Source of the DNA: Bursaphelenchus xylophilus
Lineage: Eukaryota > Nematoda > Chromadorea > Rhabditida > Aphelenchoididae
Reading direction: 5' to 3'
Assembly: GCA_904066235.2 (NCBI GenBank)
Contig: CAJFCV020000005.1
Coordinates: 9,915,501 to 9,979,500, forward strand
DNA length: 64,000 nucleotides
In this document: in pieces, positions 1 through 9,836 of the stretch
Numbering within the stretch: position 1 is the first letter of the stretch
How the letters are laid out: each line of letters starts with the position of its first letter
Made by a program: the position numbers and the translations under genes
The notes under the pieces: generated by a model
Databases searched by the model: none
What the model was told of the DNA's origin: nothing
What the model saw: the letters and a program-made list of their open reading frames with translations, nothing else

Positions 1-95
1 GCTGGGCCGAAGAAAAATTGAAAGGGCCGGGCCGAGCCGACCTCTTCCGGCCCACGGGCCGGGCCGCGATTTTCGGCCCGGGCCGGCCCGAGGAC
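1..95. repeat. GC-rich low-complexity tract
   Basis: The first 95 bases are built from overlapping GGGCCGGGCC-type words, far richer in GC than the AT-rich DNA that follows. It is cut by the window edge, so its full length is unknown. I see no coding frame or RNA structure in it; it looks like a simple or satellite-like repeat. Confidence 0.5.
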
Positions 96-101
96 CATGT
101 C

Positions 102-215
102 TAGTCGGGAATATAATGAGCAATCTGCCGCATCAAAAATACGTATAAATACATATGTATAAATGAGTGTATCAATTTTTTTTCACTTGAGCGACCCGAT
201 CGGCGCAGAAACTTT
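102..215. mobile_element. Partial foldback MITE, family M1
   Basis: One end reads TCGGGAATATAATGAGCA, a variant of the M1 terminus TCGGGAAAATAATGAGCA. The interior (CACTTGAGCGACCCGATCGG) matches the copy at 38680-38833. The right terminus is missing or badly decayed, so this is a truncated copy. Confidence 0.5.
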
Positions 216-1325
216 TTGTGTTCGCACGTTTTTTTATTTTGCCGACAGATCAATACGGGTTTATGTACCATTTCGATTTTTAATATTAAACGAGCTCTCA
301 AAGGCACATACTGAATGCCTAGCAGATGCCAGTACCGAAGACTTGTTGGCAATGCAAACTTTAGAATTTTTCTGTGTGTAGTTTGGCTCGGTTACGCCTT
401 AAAATTGGTCAGTTGGGAGTATTATGGCAATAGAAATGTTGTACAGCGTTGTTTGATCTTACTTGTTTATTGTTTCCCATTGAATTCTTTGGAGTATTCC
501 TTTTTCTGTGTTTTATCTTGTTAGGGCTAATAGCCACTTATAAAGATTGAGAGTGGGCTACGGAAAACCAATCTACCGCAGTTTTGCAACAACAAAGCAA
601 TGATCAGCAAGGTTCCTACAAAAAATCCGAAACACACCTTAAGTCCGCGCTGCTAGAGGGGTCACATTAACGAGTTAATTCAGAGAACTGTAGTCTTAAG
701 AGGAACAAAGTCTCAAATAAAAAAGACGACACCTAATGAGTCCCTCGGTGAAAAAAGTGATCAGTAAGCTAAGGAAGGTAATCTAGCTAGACTGCTGTAG
801 TGGTAATCATCAATTTTGTGGAGATATAACTTCGTTATATGGAAAAATTGCAAAGACAATTTTAAGCCACCGGAATGGAGGACATCATAGATTTGACGTC
901 CGAGAGCTTCTATGCGACAAAAATTTACCAAACTATCTCACTTTCAACCGTCGCGTCTACATGATGCTTATCTGGAGAACAATGCCGACTGAAATGGTTC
1001 CAGAAAGCCGAAAAAAGCGAAAAGACGCGCACTAGTCAAGTATGACAAATTCGCAGAATTCAAACGGCTTTCTGATGAAGTTGCCCTCGAAGGCAGCCAA
1101 ACGCTAAAAGGGAGTAGCGAGGCGTCTTTTTTCTCCTACAACCGCGTCCAATCGTTTCCATCTCTTTCTCTCCCTCCCTGTGCGCGCGCGCGAAACCTCT
1201 GATCGAGGATCGGTGTCTGGGGGGCGAACGCGCAACGCCGCTGTTTTTTTCTTGGTCGATAGCGGAAAAGCGAAATTCCCCGCCTGAGGGTAGGAAAATC
1301 CACCCACCTTCTTGCGCAATGCCCT
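216..1325. other. Intergenic, no confident gene
   Basis: No frame here is supported by splice sites. At 876-1035 two short open stretches in different frames look like decayed coding sequence, but no protein family is recognisable. The 3' part, from about 1100, becomes GC-rich and leads into the promoter of the next gene. Confidence 0.4.
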
Positions 1326-1331
1326 CTCGAG

Positions 1332-1339
1332 TATAAATA
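1332..1339 (+). promoter_or_regulatory. TATA box of the Pro-rich secreted gene
   Basis: TATAAATA lies 71 bp before the start codon at 1410, within a GC-rich stretch. Position and match to the consensus support a core promoter for a highly expressed small secreted product. Confidence 0.65.
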
Positions 1340-1409
1340 GTGCGGCGCTGAAGGCTGAAGACGTGACAGCGACGACTTCAGTCCTCACTACAGCCTCCAC
1401 ATCCTCATC

Positions 1410-2120
1410 ATGAAGACCGTTTTCTTGTGCTTGGCCCTCGTTGGCTCTTCGGCTGCCTTCTTGTTCCCACAAGCCGGCGGCGGTGGCGGATGTTGGTGAG
1501 TTTTGTTACCGTGTTTTGACAAGATCGCTCAACAAGCGAGGAGCGAACATTGATAAAAGCCGATCTTCTTTGATTTTTTTTTGATAAAGCCTTTGCCAGT
1601 TAGCAAGGCTTTTGTGGCATGCGATAGTACTGTAAAAATAGTGAAGAGACATTAACCAGGCAACGAGTTTTTCTGCCAAAAATTTCAGTCCCCTTTCTTA
1701 CCAATTTAATCCAAGCCCAGTTACGCACAATCAAAGTGCTCCAACTTAACGCTCTCACATTTCAGCGCACCCCCAGCCCCATCTTGCGGATGTGGAGCTC
1801 CTCCACCACCCCCACCATCTTGCGGCTGTGCCCCACCACCTCCACCACCATGCGGAGGAGGCTGCGGAGCCCCACCACCACCCCCACCACCAGCCCCATG
1901 CGGTGGAGCCCCAATCGGAGGAGGATGCGGTGGCGGTGCTAGCTATGCCGCTCCACCCCCATCATTCGCTGCCCCAGCCCCATCATACTCCGCTCCAGCC
2001 CCATCATACGCCGCCCCCGCCCCATCGTACGCCGCTCCATCCGGCCCAGTCGGCGGAGGATACGCCGCCGGCCCACAGGTCGCTCCAGCCGGAGGAAACG
2101 CCTACGCCGGAAAGAAATAA
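1410..2120 (+). CDS. Secreted Pro/Gly/Ala/Tyr-rich structural protein
   Basis: Two exons (1410-1495 and 1766-2120) join in frame to 146 residues. Residues 1-16 form a signal peptide (MKTVFLCLALVGSSAA). The mature chain starts with a Gly run. It then has Cys pairs (CGC, CGGGC) between poly-proline blocks, and after that a tandem of about five APSYAAPA-type units ending in AYAGKK. Such Pro/Ala/Tyr repeats with a signal peptide are typical of nematode cuticle, eggshell or gland structural proteins, where Tyr and Cys can cross-link; that role is inferred. No ground-like domain is present. Splice sites are GTGAG and TTTCAG. A TATA box lies 71 bp upstream and AATAAA 151 bp after the stop. The exon is strongly C-rich compared with neighbouring genes. 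Confidence 0.85.
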
Positions 2121-2270
2121 GCGCTTCATCGATGAAGTCATCATTTTCCTCATAGCTCAACTATCTGTACACTTGGTAATGATCGAAAAGTACTCGGCGC
2201 GACTTGCGCTCGGGCATTATCGGTTTTAACTCGTTTTACGCAATGTTTTCCTTGTTTTTTCGGGGTTTGC

Positions 2271-2276
2271 AATAAA
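2271..2276 (+). terminator. Polyadenylation signal AATAAA
   Basis: A perfect AATAAA follows the stop codon at 2120 by about 150 bp, after a T-rich 3' UTR. It probably ends the Pro-rich secreted gene. Confidence 0.6.
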
Positions 2277-2279
2277 AGG

Positions 2280-3072
2280 ATTTTACTTTTTAAAGATTGG
2301 TCTGAAGATTATTGAATCGTCTCGTTAAAGGAGTGGTAAAAAAGCTCGCAGCAAAAAAGACCTTGAAGATTCATTTTAATGGCAAAACTGTCAAAAAATT
2401 CAGAAAGTTGTCCAGTTATCATGTATGTAAAATTCAAAGATCAATCAAGTTCTACAGCGACTACATGGTAAAACATGCACTTTTAAAGGCTCTAAAGCCG
2501 GTTTTCCGCAGGAGGAAATTTGATGCCCCATCGCCAACATGTAGGGATATAATTTATCACTTCGTGTTGCTCGCAACGCGATTTTTGCAGTCGTCGTCAA
2601 CAACAAGTTGTGGCAAGTGGTGTGACGCCGCTTTATTAGGAACTGGAGGTGATTCGGCATTATTATGTGGCATGCTGAAACGTTCCATATGCTTTCTACA
2701 GGCCCTTACGGGCCTGCTTCCCAAATTATAATTGGCTTTTGTACATAACAACAGTGGAATTTGGAAGAAAAGTAACAAGAGTCAAAGTGCAAAACAGTAA
2801 ATTTATTCAAAAAAGGTTAATGGTCAAGAGTGGTACGGAATTAAGTATAGCTAAGGTTTTTAACCTTGTTTCAATTGATAAAAAAATAAGAACTAGAAGC
2901 TTGAGGTAAGAACCGGGAAGATAAAAAATCAAACAAAAATGAAGAAGACAGTATGTATAATAGCATGAACGATATGCGCGCTCCAAGAAAAAGACGATAA
3001 CAAAGGAAATGACAAAACAGAAGAGTTCTATTCCAACTATTGAACATGTTGAAATTAAAACGAACCCGCGGT
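2280..3072. other. Intergenic, no confident gene
   Basis: An open stretch at 2312-2731 (plus) has no ATG at its start, no recognisable domain and no splice support, so I do not call it. The rest is AT-rich and also holds the 3' flank of the minus-strand gene that ends at 3073. Confidence 0.4.
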
Positions 3073-3890
3073 TTAAAAACTCCTGGTTGGCACGGCAATT
3101 CTATAGCCACGAACACCCTCTCTAATTATCATATCTCTCCGAAAAAATAAAGGCTCTCCGCCCCGGCAGGTCAGCAAGTAGACCTCACAGGTTTGAAAGC
3201 AACCACTAAGGAGGCAGAGGATAACGAAAAAAACAACTCCACCAACAACGAAGAGAAGAGTTCTCTGCCAATCCTCCTTTTCACACTGTTGACGGGCAAT
3301 TTTGTGGAGCATGAAAGGATTCTCCTTGAGCTTGTCGAGCGTGCAATTTCCCCTGAAAAAATATATAAACAAAATTCTATAAAATCTGTAGTCCTTTCAG
3401 TTCGCGCTTTGCAGAAACAGCCGAGGTTTTTAGATGTGAAAACCGTGGCACATGTTATGCGGTAAAATTTCCACAAAAGTTTTTTCGTCCATGAAGAACT
3501 TGCAAAAAATGTGCTCAAGAGTCTTTTTTGACCGCCCTCCACATTTGGCGTACTCTCGGCCGCAAAGATCATCGAATAACTCCGCTGCGAAGCTTGAGGC
3601 CATCCCTTGTCAGTTATTTTCCTTACATTTTCTCCTCATAAGTCATGCCGCCACCTCCGAACCCACCGACTCCGGCAGCTCCACCACGGCTGAAATGTAA
3701 GCCTTGATTCAATTCGGGAAAAACGCCATATCACTTCGTGATATGACAGTAAAACCACTTACAATCCCCCACCGCCGGCTCTGGCAATTGCAAACCCACC
3801 GAAGCCTCCTCTACCGCCACCGCCGACTCCACCTCGGCCAAAGACAACGTCACATAACATCGTAAATAATATGAAAAAGCATTTTTTCAT
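3073..3890 (-). CDS. Gly-rich single-pass membrane protein, paralog A
   Basis: Three exons (3890-3763, 3689-3627, 3352-3073) join in frame to 156 residues. A signal peptide (MKKCFFILFTMLCDVVFG) is followed by a Gly-rich segment (GRGGVGGGGRGGFGG). Next come a short Cys-containing ectodomain (GNCTLDKL ... QQCEKEDW), one hydrophobic span (LLFVVGGVVFFVILCLL) and a tail with TCRGGEPLFFRRD. The ectodomain, span and tail match the plus-strand gene at 5591-6360 (QCEW, then VCRGGELLFVRRE), so the two are paralogs in inverted orientation. I recognise no named family. The start codon follows a TTTCCAG acceptor directly, which suggests trans-splicing to a leader. The Gly-rich block sits mostly on exons 1-2 and is absent from paralog B. 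Confidence 0.8.
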
Positions 3891-3900
3891 CTGGAAATTG
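3891..3900 (-). promoter_or_regulatory. Putative spliced-leader acceptor before paralog A
   Basis: Read on the minus strand this is CAATTTCCAG with the ATG immediately next. With no upstream exon in sight, a 3' splice site abutting the start codon fits spliced-leader trans-splicing. Confidence 0.55.
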
Positions 3901-4117
3901 GTTTGTGGATTTATGTCGGCTAATTTAGTGATATCATATTCTCATAAGTCCGAAGAAATGTTGCAATTTTAAAACGTTAAAAAATGATATGCAAAATGCA
4001 AAACAAATAATATATTTTTACAAAATTAAAATAATAATTCGATCTCAGCGACAAATGTAGACATGTTATAAAACTTTCAAGATATTTCGCTTCTAATTTT
4101 TGTCACAAACCTCTAAA

Positions 4118-4232
4118 AACGGTATTTTCTGGCCCCTCTGCTTGCCTCTCTGACGCCAAACTCTCTTTTTTTCGAAGCAAAAAGCTCACCCAAATCTACG
4201 TCACAGAACGTTTGGCCAGAGTCCAAGAGTGT
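4118..4232. repeat. Diverged direct repeat, unit 1
   Basis: About 115 bp here resemble 5301-5410 in the same orientation. Shared blocks include GGTATTTTCT / GGCATTTTCT, ACTCTCTTT / GCTCTCTTT, and GTCAC followed by TTTGGCCA...TCCAAG. Indels between the two are not multiples of three, so shared coding is unlikely; a duplicated regulatory stretch is more plausible. Confidence 0.4.
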
Positions 4233-4257
4233 TTCCCCGAAGCGAATTTCGAAAGTC

Positions 4258-4833
4258 ATGCCTGTGTCTTGCATTGCGTATATAGCTGTTGTCTGTTCGA
4301 TAATGGATCTGTTTGTTGTTGCGAAATTGATGGGACTTGTTGTTGACCTCGCCAGCGGCTCCTTGGGGAATGAGTTATTGCGGAAGTATGGGCAAAACGT
4401 GACCTTTTATCTTTATCTTATGCCCCAGCTGTTTCGGGTCGCTAAAAATAATAGGATTGAACTTTTTTGCTGTCTACCTATTAATCACATTCCGTGGTCA
4501 GATGGCTACAATAATGTCTTTTTTTATACTACTGCCAAGGGGCTGATGAGTGCTGTACTGCATTCCTGCATTACTTCTTTTTTGCCTTCGCACTTGCACT
4601 GCAACTTTTATGCATTTTGTTTTATTTGTGCATTTGAGAAGACGGGGAATTTGTTGTACCGTCTAGAAGGCGATGCGAACAGTCGTGCTTGCCGTTTGGC
4701 CAAATTCAAGCATTTGGAGCACACTGTTACGACGGATGGTGATGCTACACTTTGTGTTCCTCAAACGCCCGTGAAGCGGAGATTTTTTCGTTTCGCAAAA
4801 ACGCTTTGGACCTTGATCTCAAGAAGCCGGTAG
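4258..4833 (+). CDS. Hypothetical membrane protein (single long exon)
   Basis: An open frame of 191 codons from ATG 4258 stays open upstream to about 4115 without another ATG, so the true start could be an upstream exon. The N-terminal part is hydrophobic (CIAYIAVVCSIMDLFVVAKL). A second hydrophobic, Cys- and aromatic-rich stretch lies near residues 95-125, followed by a basic C-terminus. I recognise no domain. Possible donors (GGTAGGA at 4830, AGTAAGT at 4851) could replace the last codons and lead to more exons. It lies between the two membrane-protein paralogs but shares no sequence with them. The length of the open frame argues against chance; function unknown. Confidence 0.35.
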   Translation: MPVSCIAYIAVVCSIMDLFVVAKLMGLVVDLASGSLGNELLRKYGQNVTFYLYLMPQLFRVAKNNRIELFCCLPINHIPWSDGYNNVFFYTTAKGLMSAVLHSCITSFLPSHLHCNFYAFCFICAFEKTGNLLYRLEGDANSRACRLAKFKHLEHTVTTDGDATLCVPQTPVKRRFFRFAKTLWTLISRSR

Positions 4834-4859
4834 GACGTCGGTACATCACAGTAAGTCTT

Positions 4860-5300
4860 TTTTATGTTCCTTCAAGAATTGGTAGCGCACAACTACCATT
4901 CTCAGATTATGAATACATTTGTGACAGGCTTTGATAGAAGTTTTGCAAGGCATATGTGGGACTTTTCAACTTGTCCATCGTCAAAATTTCAGCGCATGCA
5001 TAGAATCTGCGTGCTTTATAGCGATGAAAAGTTGGCTTTATGTTTGGAATAAGTGGTTTCACATTTCTGAAGAAAGTATTTCAAAGCTCGCAAACGTACG
5101 GAAGAAGTTTTAAGGACTAATGTTTTCCTTTTATAAACAAGATACTCTTGTTTTGTTTCAACACAATTTGAGGGAAATCTCAAGCCGCCCTACCGGACTA
5201 ATTGTCCCTTTTCTGGTTGAAGGACCAGCTGAAAGCTTAGTTTTTATTTCCGAACGTTCGAATGCCGCATAAATCGTTTCAAATTTAATAAACAAAAAAC
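4860..5300. other. Intergenic, no confident gene
   Basis: Short open stretches at 4864-5113 could be further exons of the gene at 4258, but no junction is convincing. Nothing else is visible. Confidence 0.3.
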
Positions 5301-5410
5301 GCGGCATTTTCTTACCGCCCGCCCTGCCTCTTCGGCCGGAACGCTCTCTTTCTTCGCTTGAGAGGATAAAAAGTTTCGTCACGGGGCGGGCATTTGGCCA
5401 CAATCCAAGC
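5301..5410. repeat. Diverged direct repeat, unit 2
   Basis: Second unit of the direct repeat at 4118-4232. It lies 180-290 bp upstream of the start codon of membrane protein paralog B. Confidence 0.4.
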
Positions 5411-5580
5411 GCCTTTTGGAAATTGTTCAAGGCTGGCCGGCATTGTGAGTACCGTTACTCACTTTACTTTCTGGCCTGACTCTTGAACTCTTTTTTGCCA
5501 AAAATTGTTTCCCTTTGCGGGCAGTGTTGCTTGAGGGGTTTTACAGGGGCGTTTTCGTGCTCCATACTTGTTTATTTCCT

Positions 5581-5590
5581 CCCGTTTCAG
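5581..5590 (+). promoter_or_regulatory. Putative spliced-leader acceptor before paralog B
   Basis: CCCGTTTCAG abuts the ATG at 5591, the same arrangement as in paralog A. This supports trans-splicing and fixes the start codon. Confidence 0.6.
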
Positions 5591-6360
5591 ATGCTCAAAT
5601 ATGCCGTGATATCGCTAATTAGCATTTCCAATTCGTACGCTCTGGGTGGTCGAGTTTATTCCAAGTAAGAGCTGTTGATTTTTGTTACAATGAGAAGAGA
5701 AATGCGCGAAGGGAAAACTTGGTCGTTCGATTTTGAAGAAACTTGCGGTTAACCTAGATTATGATCGTGTTTGAGGTCTCTAACTTAAGCTAAGACCGGA
5801 CAGTCCAAGACTTTAAGGACACAACTTCTCGTAACACGGATAAGATGGCAAAGAAATGGCCAAAAAAGTCCATTGGCCGGCTTTTCTCAAATTACATCCG
5901 TTCTCGCGGCAAGATCCGTTAAATGCCTCAGCAATGCTTGAAGTGCGCAAGCTAAAGCTTTAAGAAATTGACATTCGTGTGTTACAAATCAGGCTTACAG
6001 AGAATAAAAGCGAGTTAGAAACCTAGCCCTTAGCCAAGTTCTCTTGCAAAATGCTACATTAGCGCCACCATCTACTGCAACAAATCCCTAATTTTCAGAG
6101 ATGATTGTATCCGCGCCCACATGAACGATGGGCTGTCGCACGCCGAGGCCTCCGAGCAGTGTGAGTGGGTAGCGAAACTCGGGCAAATTGTTGTAGCCGT
6201 CTGCTTTGTGGTCGTCTTCGCCGGCTACATGCTTTATCGGATCAAGAAATTGTGCGAGACGCACGGAGTGGTCTGCCGCGGCGGAGAGCTCCTCTTTGTG
6301 CGCAGGGAGCTTCTGGACGGCCGAAATCGTGTTGCTGTGATCGCTGCTCAAGAACCATAG
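5591..6360 (+). CDS. Small single-pass membrane protein, paralog B
   Basis: Two exons (5591-5664, 6099-6360) join in frame to 111 residues. A signal peptide (MLKYAVISLISISNSYA) is followed by LGGRVYSKDDC, a short ectodomain with two cysteines, one transmembrane span (VVAVCFVVVFAGYMLY) and a basic cytoplasmic tail with VCRGGELLFVRRE. The ectodomain, span and tail align with the gene at 3073-3890. This copy lacks the Gly-rich insert of its paralog and keeps only GG. No named family is recognised. The intron of 434 bp has GTAAGA and TTTTCAG ends. Confidence 0.82.
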
Positions 6361-6850
6361 CTCGGCAGAGCCGTGCGAATGTTCCATTTCGAGTTCTACC
6401 TCAAGTAATTCTATTAATTTTTTAGTGTTGCAATGTGTCTTTCTTGTTGGCCTCGGTTAACTTTCCCTGGAGGCCATTTCTCATAATTCCCCCCTTCCGG
6501 TGCTGTCCACTTGAAATACGAGGTAATCCGAGTATCGGTAAATAAATATTCATACTTTCGTCAAGACGTTTGAAGAACAAAGGGCCCGGCAAAGCGCCTT
6601 CCTTCCAAACTGCATAGAAATAGAATACCTGAGAGCCTTCCAGGTGCCTGCAAGGAGTTTTGGAGGGTCAAATAGATGATTCTTTTAGCATTCATAGAAT
6701 TAACGCATAGCGGCTACCGATATCTTTCATGGTGTTCAGAATGAAACCGAATTCGGGAATCCAGTAGATAACGGCATCATGACAAAACTGAGGATCCAAA
6801 AAGATATATTTTCGGGCTGCAGCAGCCAATAAACGCCCCGATTAGTCAAT
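6361..6850. other. Intergenic between convergent genes
   Basis: This is the 3' flank of the plus-strand membrane gene and of the minus-strand MSP gene. AATAAATA at 6540 may be a polyadenylation signal. No further gene is seen. Confidence 0.4.
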
Positions 6851-7442
6851 TTATTTTTCAAAGAAAACCTTGATTCGAACTTCGCCCTGCGGCGGACCGT
6901 AATGCTCCGCCCAAGCGCCGGTGCAGGTTGAACCCTCCGGAGCGGGAATGTGGTAGACGCCAATGTGATGACGATCGGACTGTGGTGTGTAATCGGATTT
7001 TGGTCTAAAAGACCAACGAAAACCAATTGGAAAGTAGCGACAGGAGCCGAAATACAGTACGAACTTACTTGAAGGTAATGATGACGTCAACGCTTTGTCC
7101 AAAATCGAGGATACCGGCTGCCGGGCGGATCTTGAAGATGTCATTCCTGGTGCATTTCACTTTGAAGGCCTGGCGAGAGTCGCTTCTATTCGTCAAATGA
7201 AGCGTCGCGGAAGTTTCTCCATTCAAATCGCCGGAGAAAATAAGCTGAAAAAAGGGCAGTCTGCGGATAAACAGAGCGCGAGCTGCCAAAAAAATCTTAA
7301 TTTTTTCATAACTCTGATCAAAAATGCCGAAAATTAAAGTTTGAACAGTCTATCAAACTTGTGACTGTGAATTTTCGTCCTATTTCACCCGACCTACCTT
7401 ATCTCTGGGCTGAGCGTTGAGCTGGAAGTTTCGCTCACTCAT
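6851..7442 (-). CDS. MSP-domain (small sperm protein-like) protein
   Basis: Three exons (7442-7398, 7244-7069, 7004-6851) join in frame to 124 residues and make one Major Sperm Protein domain. Visible marks are NAQPRDKLIFSGD at the start, then LHLTNRSDSRQAFKVKCTR, FKIRPAAGILDFGQ and the closing strand PQGEVRIKVFF. It is closer to the single-domain SSP/MSP-domain proteins of C. elegans than to the 127-residue cytoskeletal MSP. MSP folds dimerise and act in sperm motility or as VAP-like adaptors; the exact role here is unknown. The frame stays open upstream of ATG 7442 for 23 codons to a possible acceptor near 7511, so an N-terminal extension with another exon is possible. Confidence 0.88.
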
Positions 7443-7966
7443 TCCGGCTTCAAACAAATCCACAGCTTCGGACTCCAAGCAATCGACCGGTCCGTTCTTC
7501 GGCGACCGTTCCTTGGAAAAGAAAATTGCGCGAAATGACGAAATCAATCTTTGAAATGAGGCAATTTGAAAAATGTTTTTTTTGTAAAAATCTAAAGTTT
7601 TTGTGGGTTATTCAGCCCGGGAAAGTTGTCGATTGTAGCCGGAATTTTTCGCTAACGTTGTTGACGAATGATGTCAGGTTGGAGTCAAGTGTGATGCGTT
7701 TGCTGGGAAGTTGCAGTTAGGAAAATGCAAAGTCTGAAGTCCTCCACGGTTCCTGTGCTCTCTCGGCGTCAAAAACCATTGAGTACGAATCATCTCTTTT
7801 TACGCTGTGTATGACGCTCGAGCTGTAGCTGTTAAAATAATTTTTTAGTAGTGTGTGTCCAGAAAACTGAAAGGAGACGGCAAGAACACTATTAGAACCA
7901 CAGATTACGAACCTTTCATAAAAGAAAGGGAATCTTTCTCTGATAAGAGTTGGCATTCTCCAAACA

Positions 7967-9161
7967 ATGACCTTAATTAGGCTCCTGACTTTTTGTTTTA
8001 TTCTAGTACAAGTTGCCAACGGGTTTGTGCCCGATATTGCTATCCCGGTTGTCTTCGAAGATGATCGAAAAATTTCGAGGGATCTACTGATCGACTTGAC
8101 CAGTTCATCCAGTTTTGTGCTTGAGAAAAGAGCCTTTGAAAAGTCCGTTGGAAGAAACAACACCTACGAACCTGAGGCCTCAAAGACCTTTAAGAAATTG
8201 TCTGCGGGAAACTTGTCGTACGACCAGCCATACAGTAATCATCAAGCGTTTGCTCATGGATATTGGGGTGAAGATGAACTGGCGATATCAGGAATACAAT
8301 CGGAAGGAAGATTCTTGGCGGTTAACAGGACTGTTGATGGGCAAATTACGCAACGGTTTAGCGGTAAATATGCGGCTGGAGTTATTGGATTTTCACAGAA
8401 ATGGGGAGTGAAAACTTTGAGAGACGGAGTGTTCAGAAGGATCAGCAAGAACTTGTGTTTCTATACCAGCTATAATGAGGAGTATGTAATGAGTTTTTGC
8501 TTTTTGACAACGTTCAGATCTTAATGAAATTTGGCACTATTACTAACGCAGTTTGTAGCCGCAAATTTTCCCACACATGATTGTAAATTTCAGAGCTGCA
8601 GTGACTACCGTCTCATTGGGAGCCCAAGGCAAAAACACAAAGGATCACATTGTGTCGGCACCAGTTCAGCGCAACATGGAAGGCCTTTGGCAGGTTCTCC
8701 TGACCTCCCTGAAGATCGGGAATTACAATTTGGCCAGCCGGAATTTTGCCATTTTGAGCACTCTCACCGACAAGATTGTGGTCCCGGAGAGTGTGTTCGG
8801 CAGCATTGTGCGAGCCGTGAAAGCCCGCTTCGACAGTCGGCTTCAATTATACACAGTGGACTGTGACTTACAAACACAACTGCAAATCGGAATTCAATTT
8901 GAGACCATAACTTTGACGACACATACGTTTATTCAGTCCAAAGATGGGCAATGCATTCTGAATATCCGGCCGCACAAACAGCCCACGTATGTGCTAGGCG
9001 CGGCTGCATTTGTCGACAATGGAGTATGCTTGGATTTTTTCGACAGCATCGTCACATTTTTCCGACCCCCAAAGCTGGAGAAGCTCGTTGCAAACTGCTC
9101 TAGACGCGTTAGCATAACGAAAGAAAATGTTGAATTTGAAAATGTAGTTCTTCTGAAATAA
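7967..9161 (+). CDS. Secreted pepsin-like pseudopeptidase, copy 1
   Basis: Exons 7967-8481 and 8594-9161 join in frame to 360 residues. A signal peptide (MTLIRLLTFCFILVQVANG) precedes a two-lobed aspartic peptidase A1 fold. Diagnostic parts are SSFVLEKRAF, YEPEASKTFKKL, GYWGEDELAI, AAGVIGFS, GLWQVLLTSLKIG, VPESVF, VDC, CILNI and YVLGAAAFVDNGVCLDFF. Active A1 enzymes need D-T/S-G in both lobes. Here lobe 1 reads D43-L-T-S and lobe 2 reads S227-T-L-T, so the second catalytic Asp and both glycines are gone. I infer a secreted, catalytically dead binding protein. The gene at 9837-11370 is a tandem paralog with the intron at the same place and phase. Confidence 0.87.
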
Positions 9162-9836
9162 ACCGTTATGCATCGGATCCCAACAGATTAGAGGAAACTT
9201 TTTTCTATTGTAAAAATCAACAATTTTTGCGCTTACAGGTGAAGTATCCAAAGAGTCACTTTCAGATTTACGAGCTTCTAGCTCGACCTTTGCAGAAACG
9301 AATTAGGTTTTGAGGTCACAAGATGCAAAAACCCAATGTTTTCGGCGAATTTCGGCTTGTCCATTTCCCCCCTATGGATAAAGTTATCAACAAAAAATTA
9401 ATTTTTCTCACGCAAAACTCTGCAAATTTATGGGCAATTCAATATACCGGCAAAGAGCACGCAAAAATTTTCAAGAATTGATATCTGGATATACCGGGCG
9501 TCTGTTCAAAATGTAAGAAAATATGAGCGTCCTGCTTCTAGACCTTCAGTTTTTAATGACAAAATAAAACATTGAAGCAGTTTGAAAACGGATATTTGAA
9601 AATATTTTAAAAATTTCTAACGATAAGCTGACTTTAAGTCATTCATTCAATGTTTATTTTCTCATAATGTCGCTAGTTCCGGAAATAAAGCCTTATCACA
9701 AATTTTCCCCACTAATTACCTCATTCGTTACAATTGATAATATATCAAGAAATAGATGATAAATATTATCATGAAATAGATGAGAAAAGGACTTTTCGTT
9801 CAAAAACGGTTGTTTTGCTTCAGCGAATATTCACAA
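9162..9836. other. Intergenic spacer between pseudopeptidase copies
   Basis: AT-rich spacer without a supported gene. At 9270-9300 there is a short match to a dispersed CTTTGCAGAAACGA-type repeat that recurs at 3410, 37900 and 40690. Confidence 0.4.

Noticed and set aside
1104..1472. 122-codon minus-strand open frame
   Set aside because: It lies antisense to the promoter and first exon of the Pro-rich secreted gene, is Arg-rich from GC bias, and has no domain.
1736..2229. His/Pro- and Thr/Ser-rich plus-strand frames and a Met/Arg-rich minus frame over the Pro-rich gene
   Set aside because: These are shadows of the spliced frame, whose exon 2 starts at 1766. Only the spliced frame has a signal peptide and regular repeats.
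2312..2731. 139-codon plus-strand open frame
   Set aside because: It begins with TTG, not ATG, has no recognisable domain and follows directly on a polyadenylation signal.
4141..4260. Minus-strand exon candidate beginning MTFEIRFGETLLDSG with a GTGAGC donor
   Set aside because: No downstream exon fits, and the duplicated block it overlaps does not conserve the frame.
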